A DNA stretch of 46,541 bases from the NCBI GenBank assembly GCA_008080565.1, contig VIKE01000009.1:1-46541 (forward strand), in the 5' to 3' direction. Positions 43,643 through 46,541 of this stretch are shown here, in pieces (the first letter of the stretch is position 1; each line of letters opens with the position of its first letter). The notes below the pieces were generated by a model. That model was given only the letters and a program-made list of their open reading frames with translations, searched no databases and was not told the DNA's origin. Source of the stretch: Rhodocyclaceae bacterium (GTDB taxonomy: Bacteria; Pseudomonadota; Gammaproteobacteria; Burkholderiales; Rhodocyclaceae). The translations under genes and the position numbers were made by a program.

Positions 43643-44839
43643 GTGGCGCGCACGATTCCCATTTTTAGCCAGAAATCCCGGTCGACCGTAGCAAACCTGG
43701 AATTCCGCGTTTCGCCGCCGCTGGCGCTCTACGTCCATGTGCCGTGGTGCGTGCAAAAGTGCCCGTACTGTGATTTCAACTCGCACGAGGCGAACGGCAC
43801 GATTCCCGAGCGCGAGTACGTCGATGCGCTGATCGCCGACCTGCAATCGGCCCTGCCGCTGATTTGGGGCCGGCCGGTGCAGACCGTTTTCTTTGGCGGC
43901 GGCACGCCCAGCCTGCTCTCGCCGGCGGCCATCGACGAACTGATCGCCGCCTTCCGGGCGCTGGCCATGCTGGCGCCGGATGCCGAGATCACGCTCGAAG
44001 CCAACCCCGGCACGGTCGAGGCGGAGAAGTTTGCCGGCTTCCGCGCGGCCGGCGTCAATCGCCTGTCGCTCGGCATCCAGAGCTTCAACGACGATCATCT
44101 GAAAGCCCTCGGCCGCATCCACGGCGCCGCCGAAGCGAAGCGCGCCGCGCAACTGGCCGGCGAGCATTTCGACTCGTTCAATCTCGACCTGATGTACGGC
44201 CTGCCTGGCCAGACGCACGAGCAAGCGCTCGCTGACGTCGAAACGGCGCTGAGCTTTTCGCCCTCGCACCTCTCCTGCTACCAGCTCACACTGGAGCCGA
44301 ACACCCGATTCGCCGCCTTCCCGCCCGAATTGCCGGAAGGCGACATCTGCGCCGACATGCAGGAAAGCATCGAGGCTCGCCTGGCCACCGCAGGTTTCAG
44401 CAATTACGAAACCTCGGCCTTCGCCCAGCGCGGCAAGCAGTGCAAACACAACCTCAATTACTGGTATTTCGGCGACTACCTCGGCATCGGCGCCGGAGCC
44501 CACTCCAAGCTGACGCTGCACGACCGCGTGCTACGCCAGATGCGCTGGAAGCACCCGAAGGCCTATCTCGACAACATCCGCAGCGGCAATGCCGTGCAGG
44601 AAGAAACCCAGGTCGAAGCCAAGAGCCTGCCCTTCGAATTCATGATGAATGCGCTGCGTTTGGCCGATGGTTTTCACCCGTCGCTATACGAAGCTCGCAC
44701 GGCGCAGCCCATGATCGGGATCCAGTCGGAACTGAAGGCGGCGGAAGCCGATGGCCTGCTCGAAATCGGCCCGGAAAAAATTGCACCGACCGCGAAGGGT
44801 CGGCGCTTTCTCAACGTTCTGCTCGAACGTTTTCTTTAG
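43643..44839 (+). CDS. hemW: radical SAM haem chaperone HemW
   Basis: A 398-residue radical SAM protein of the HemN-like group. The iron-sulfur cysteines are C36, C40 and C43 (WCVQKCPYC), and the FFGGGTPSLL SAM motif follows. The HNLNYW box, which marks HemW rather than coproporphyrinogen dehydrogenase HemN, is present near residue 270. It delivers haem to membrane or respiratory proteins, which fits a cytochrome-rich organism. The start is a GTG 3 bp after rdgB. Residues about 5-18 are encoded by a copy of the dispersed repeat, in the variable N-terminal leader. Confidence 0.94.
   Translation: MARTIPIFSQKSRSTVANLEFRVSPPLALYVHVPWCVQKCPYCDFNSHEANGTIPEREYVDALIADLQSALPLIWGRPVQTVFFGGGTPSLLSPAAIDELIAAFRALAMLAPDAEITLEANPGTVEAEKFAGFRAAGVNRLSLGIQSFNDDHLKALGRIHGAAEAKRAAQLAGEHFDSFNLDLMYGLPGQTHEQALADVETALSFSPSHLSCYQLTLEPNTRFAAFPPELPEGDICADMQESIEARLATAGFSNYETSAFAQRGKQCKHNLNYWYFGDYLGIGAGAHSKLTLHDRVLRQMRWKHPKAYLDNIRSGNAVQEETQVEAKSLPFEFMMNALRLADGFHPSLYEARTAQPMIGIQSELKAAEADGLLEIGPEKIAPTAKGRRFLNVLLERFL
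43654..43694 (+). repeat. dispersed repeat, copy D (inside the start of hemW)
   Basis: TTTTTAGCC, a short centre and TCCCGGTCGACCGTAGCAA align with copies A-C without gaps over about 29 bp. It lies in frame at the 5' end of hemW, within the variable leader before the radical SAM domain. Confidence 0.65.
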
Positions 44840-45246
44840 CTGAACAGACCACCCTTTTTCAGCATATCCAGCCCCTGAGCCAGCAGATCGCCGCCTTCGG
44901 GCACCTGGCCATTCGGGGTCAGCTTGTCGACCAGTTGCGGCAGCAGATCGGCCAAACCGCCGGATGCTTGCTCCGTCGACATGCCCAATTGCGCGGCAAT
45001 GTTCTGCAACTGACCGCCGCCAAGCACCGCCTGAATCTGCTCGGCCGAGATCGGCAAATTCTGACCGGTGGAAACCCATGAATTGACGATACTGCCCAGA
45101 CCACCCTGCTGAAAGGACTGAACCAGCCCGGCCAGACCACCGGTCTGCGGGTTGTTGATCAATTGCATGACAACGTTCAACAAGGGGCTTTCGCCACCCG
45201 ACTGTCCGCCAGCCAGAGCGCCGACGACGGAATCAAGAAGACCCAT
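44836..45246 (-). CDS. yidB: YidB-family protein (DUF937)
   Basis: A 136-residue soluble protein of the YidB/DUF937 family, with the start MGLLDSVVGALAG, glycine- and glutamine-rich loops and helices, and the conserved GLGSIVNSWVSTGQNLPISAEQIQ centre (about 49-70) and LPQLVDKLTPNGQVPEGG end. The function is unknown. It is convergent with hemW, overlapping its stop by 4 bp, so the two genes share their ends. GAGGAATAATC lies before the ATG. Confidence 0.92.
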   Translation of the reverse strand: MGLLDSVVGALAGGQSGGESPLLNVVMQLINNPQTGGLAGLVQSFQQGGLGSIVNSWVSTGQNLPISAEQIQAVLGGGQLQNIAAQLGMSTEQASGGLADLLPQLVDKLTPNGQVPEGGDLLAQGLDMLKKGGLFS

Positions 45247-45329
45247 GATTATTCCTCAAAAAAGTTAAGTGGAACAATCCTAATCCAGCGGCATGACGCC
45301 AATTGTGAATATTTGCGAAAAGCAGCTGG

Positions 45330-46541
<1,212 letters not shown>

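Noticed and set aside
42854..44521. 555-codon open frame antisense to rph, rdgB and hemW
   Set aside because: High-GC shadow of three well-identified genes; no recognisable domain in its translation.

Overview
The window reads as chromosome from a high-GC, facultatively anaerobic, denitrifying betaproteobacterium, most likely of the Rhodocyclales (Dechloromonas/Azonexus-like). This rests on nirS, napGH, several Dnr/FNR-type regulators and the betaproteobacterial order of the yicC-gmk-rpoZ-spoT and rph-rdgB-hemW blocks. The taxon is an inference from gene content, because no rRNA or tRNA gene is present.

Layout. (1) 1-5028: a gene-poor start with a tandem 8-mer, then a three-gene signalling cassette: a hybrid histidine kinase with a predicted periplasmic haem-c site, a receiver-plus-HisKA_3 kinase and a LuxR-type response regulator. 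(2) 5190-11636: a Crp/Fnr regulator, a DnrO-like periplasmic protein, a four-gene exporter operon (TetR, membrane-fusion protein, FtsX-type permease, ATPase) and a second Dnr-type regulator behind a perfect FNR box. (3) 11801-18708: a class D beta-lactamase, then nirS, a Crp protein fused to two NarX/PilJ-like P-box segments, a cytochrome c551, a decayed Dnr pseudogene, a PAS protein and a three-gene cysteine-rich cassette. nirS and the cytochrome gene are each preceded by two perfect FNR/Dnr boxes with the same 61-bp spacing. (4) 19060-20853: a lone tyrosine recombinase and small envelope proteins in looser, repeat-scarred DNA.

(5) 20944-29838: a minus-strand operon for a peptide-type ABC importer (binding protein, two permeases, two ATPases), a GntR regulator, a gamma-glutamyltransferase-family enzyme and an SBF-like transporter. 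It looks like an uptake-and-hydrolysis unit for a peptide or gamma-glutamyl compound. (6) 30335-31737: an XRE regulator divergent from rpoH. The rpoH leader has a perfect CIRCE element and three 10-bp direct repeats at exactly 20-bp period. (7) 31837-46541: napGH without other nap genes, then conserved housekeeping genes (tatD-like, dadA, spoT, rpoZ, gmk, yicC, a Ser/Thr kinase-PP2C pair, rph, rdgB, hemW, yidB and a truncated ABC-F gene).

The unifying theme of the first half is anaerobic nitrogen-oxide respiration and its control. Three intact Crp/Fnr proteins, one Crp pseudogene, a two-component cassette and five perfect FNR boxes surround nirS and its electron donor, but no haem d1 biosynthesis genes are here. 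The features most worth following are the Crp-P-box fusion between nirS and the cytochrome gene, the matched 61-bp FNR-box pairs, and a roughly 30-40-bp dispersed repeat found four times, twice inside reading frames.
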